Shown piece by piece: positions 36,210 to 36,658 of a DNA stretch of 36,658 bases. A program made the translations under genes and the position numbers. The notes beneath the pieces were generated by a model, which was given only the letters and a program-made list of their open reading frames with translations, was not told the origin of the DNA and searched no databases. Origin of the DNA: Methylobacterium oryzihabitans (lineage in GTDB: Bacteria; Pseudomonadota; Alphaproteobacteria; Rhizobiales; Beijerinckiaceae); contig NZ_SACP01000042.1 of NCBI RefSeq assembly GCF_004004555.2, forward strand, positions 1-36,658. Direction: 5' to 3'. How positions within the stretch are numbered: the stretch's first letter is position 1; each line of letters starts with the position of its first letter.

Positions 36210-36658
36210 CTACTCGATGTTCTGCACCTGCTCGCGGTATTGCTCGACCACCGCCTTGAGGTCGAGACCGATGCGCGACAGCGACACGTCGCCGGCCTTG
36301 GCGCACAGGGTGTTGGCCTCGCGGCCGAATTCCTGGGCCAGGAAGTCGAGGCGCCGGCCGATCGCGCCGCCGGCGGCGAGCAGGTCGCGGGCGGCGTCGA
36401 CGTGGGCGCGCAGCCGGTCGATCTCCTCGCGGATGTCCGCCTTGGCGGCGAGCAGCATCGCCTCCTGGTGCAGGCGGTCGAGGTCGAGCGCCCCGGCGCC
36501 GGCCTCCGTGAGGGCGGCGACCGCCGCCGCGAGACGGGCCCGCACCGCCTCGGGCCGGCGGGCCGGGCAGGCTTCGGCCGCGTCGACCAGGGCGGACATC
36601 GCCGCGAGTTGCCCCTCCACCACCGTCGCGAGGGCGGCGCCCTCGCCGGCGCGGGCGG
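36210..36658 (-). CDS. yicC: YicC/YloC-family endoribonuclease (5' partial)
   Basis: The C-terminal half of YicC is visible and the frame stays open to the right edge (upstream residues read EGAALATVVEGQLAAM), so the gene continues outside. The end of the protein carries the DUF1732 hallmark REANTLCAKAGDVSLSRIGL followed by DLKAVVEQYREQVQNIE. YicC-type proteins are RNA-cleaving enzymes important for stationary-phase growth. It is upstream of gmk on the same strand. Confidence 0.93.
   Translation of the reverse strand, partial: ARAGEGAALATVVEGQLAAMSALVDAAEACPARRPEAVRARLAAAVAALTEAGAGALDLDRLHQEAMLLAAKADIREEIDRLRAHVDAARDLLAAGGAIGRRLDFLAQEFGREANTLCAKAGDVSLSRIGLDLKAVVEQYREQVQNIE

Overview
This window suggests a very GC-rich alphaproteobacterium, most like Methylobacterium or a close relative. 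That is inferred from the strong G/C third-position bias, the yicC-gmk order, a hopanoid-associated HpnL-type membrane protein, a bacteriophytochrome with a heme oxygenase, and a Gly/Tyr-rich small secreted protein. No rRNA or tRNA is present, so the genus is not proven. I see no transposase, integrase, CRISPR array or phage gene.

Left part (1-12.5 kb): a very large protein of unknown function (5' end outside the window) carries three 64-residue tandem repeats and a Gly-rich, strand-forming C-terminal region; it resembles a secreted effector or toxin. Next come an amino-acid/amine oxidase (DAO family) with a small partner gene, two small hypothetical genes, a spermidine-synthase-like methyltransferase, a small hypothetical gene, a PPP-type phosphatase, a LysR regulator, an aldo/keto reductase, an Old Yellow Enzyme and a tiny helix-hairpin-helix protein.

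Middle (12.5-26.5 kb): a secreted Gly/Tyr-rich protein, a hybrid histidine kinase (CHASE3-PAS-PAS-HisKA-HATPase-REC-REC), then an IclR regulator divergent from a tight eight-gene operon of about 9.6 kb. The operon holds a branched-chain-amino-acid-type ABC transporter (binding protein, two permeases, two ATPases), a glutamate-1-semialdehyde-aminomutase-like class III aminotransferase, and hydantoinase/oxoprolinase subunits B and A. It looks like an uptake and ring-opening pathway for an unknown cyclic amide, probably under IclR control.

Right part (26.5-36.7 kb): about 1 kb of repeat-rich intergenic DNA, a His-rich secreted protein, a (2Fe-2S) ferredoxin-like protein coupled to an HpnL-like membrane protein, then a convergent light-sensing pair. 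The pair is a heme oxygenase, which would make the bilin, and a photoreceptor kinase that joins a photoactive yellow protein (PYP) domain with intact pocket residues to a complete bacteriophytochrome and a HisKA_2 kinase. A dihydrolipoyl-dehydrogenase-like enzyme, an SDR, gmk and the 3' part of yicC follow.

The most interesting items are the PYP-phytochrome kinase/heme oxygenase unit, the giant repeat protein, and a dispersed intergenic element present three times (near 4.5, 8.7 and 27.1 kb) whose terminal hairpin keeps pairing while its stem sequence changes.
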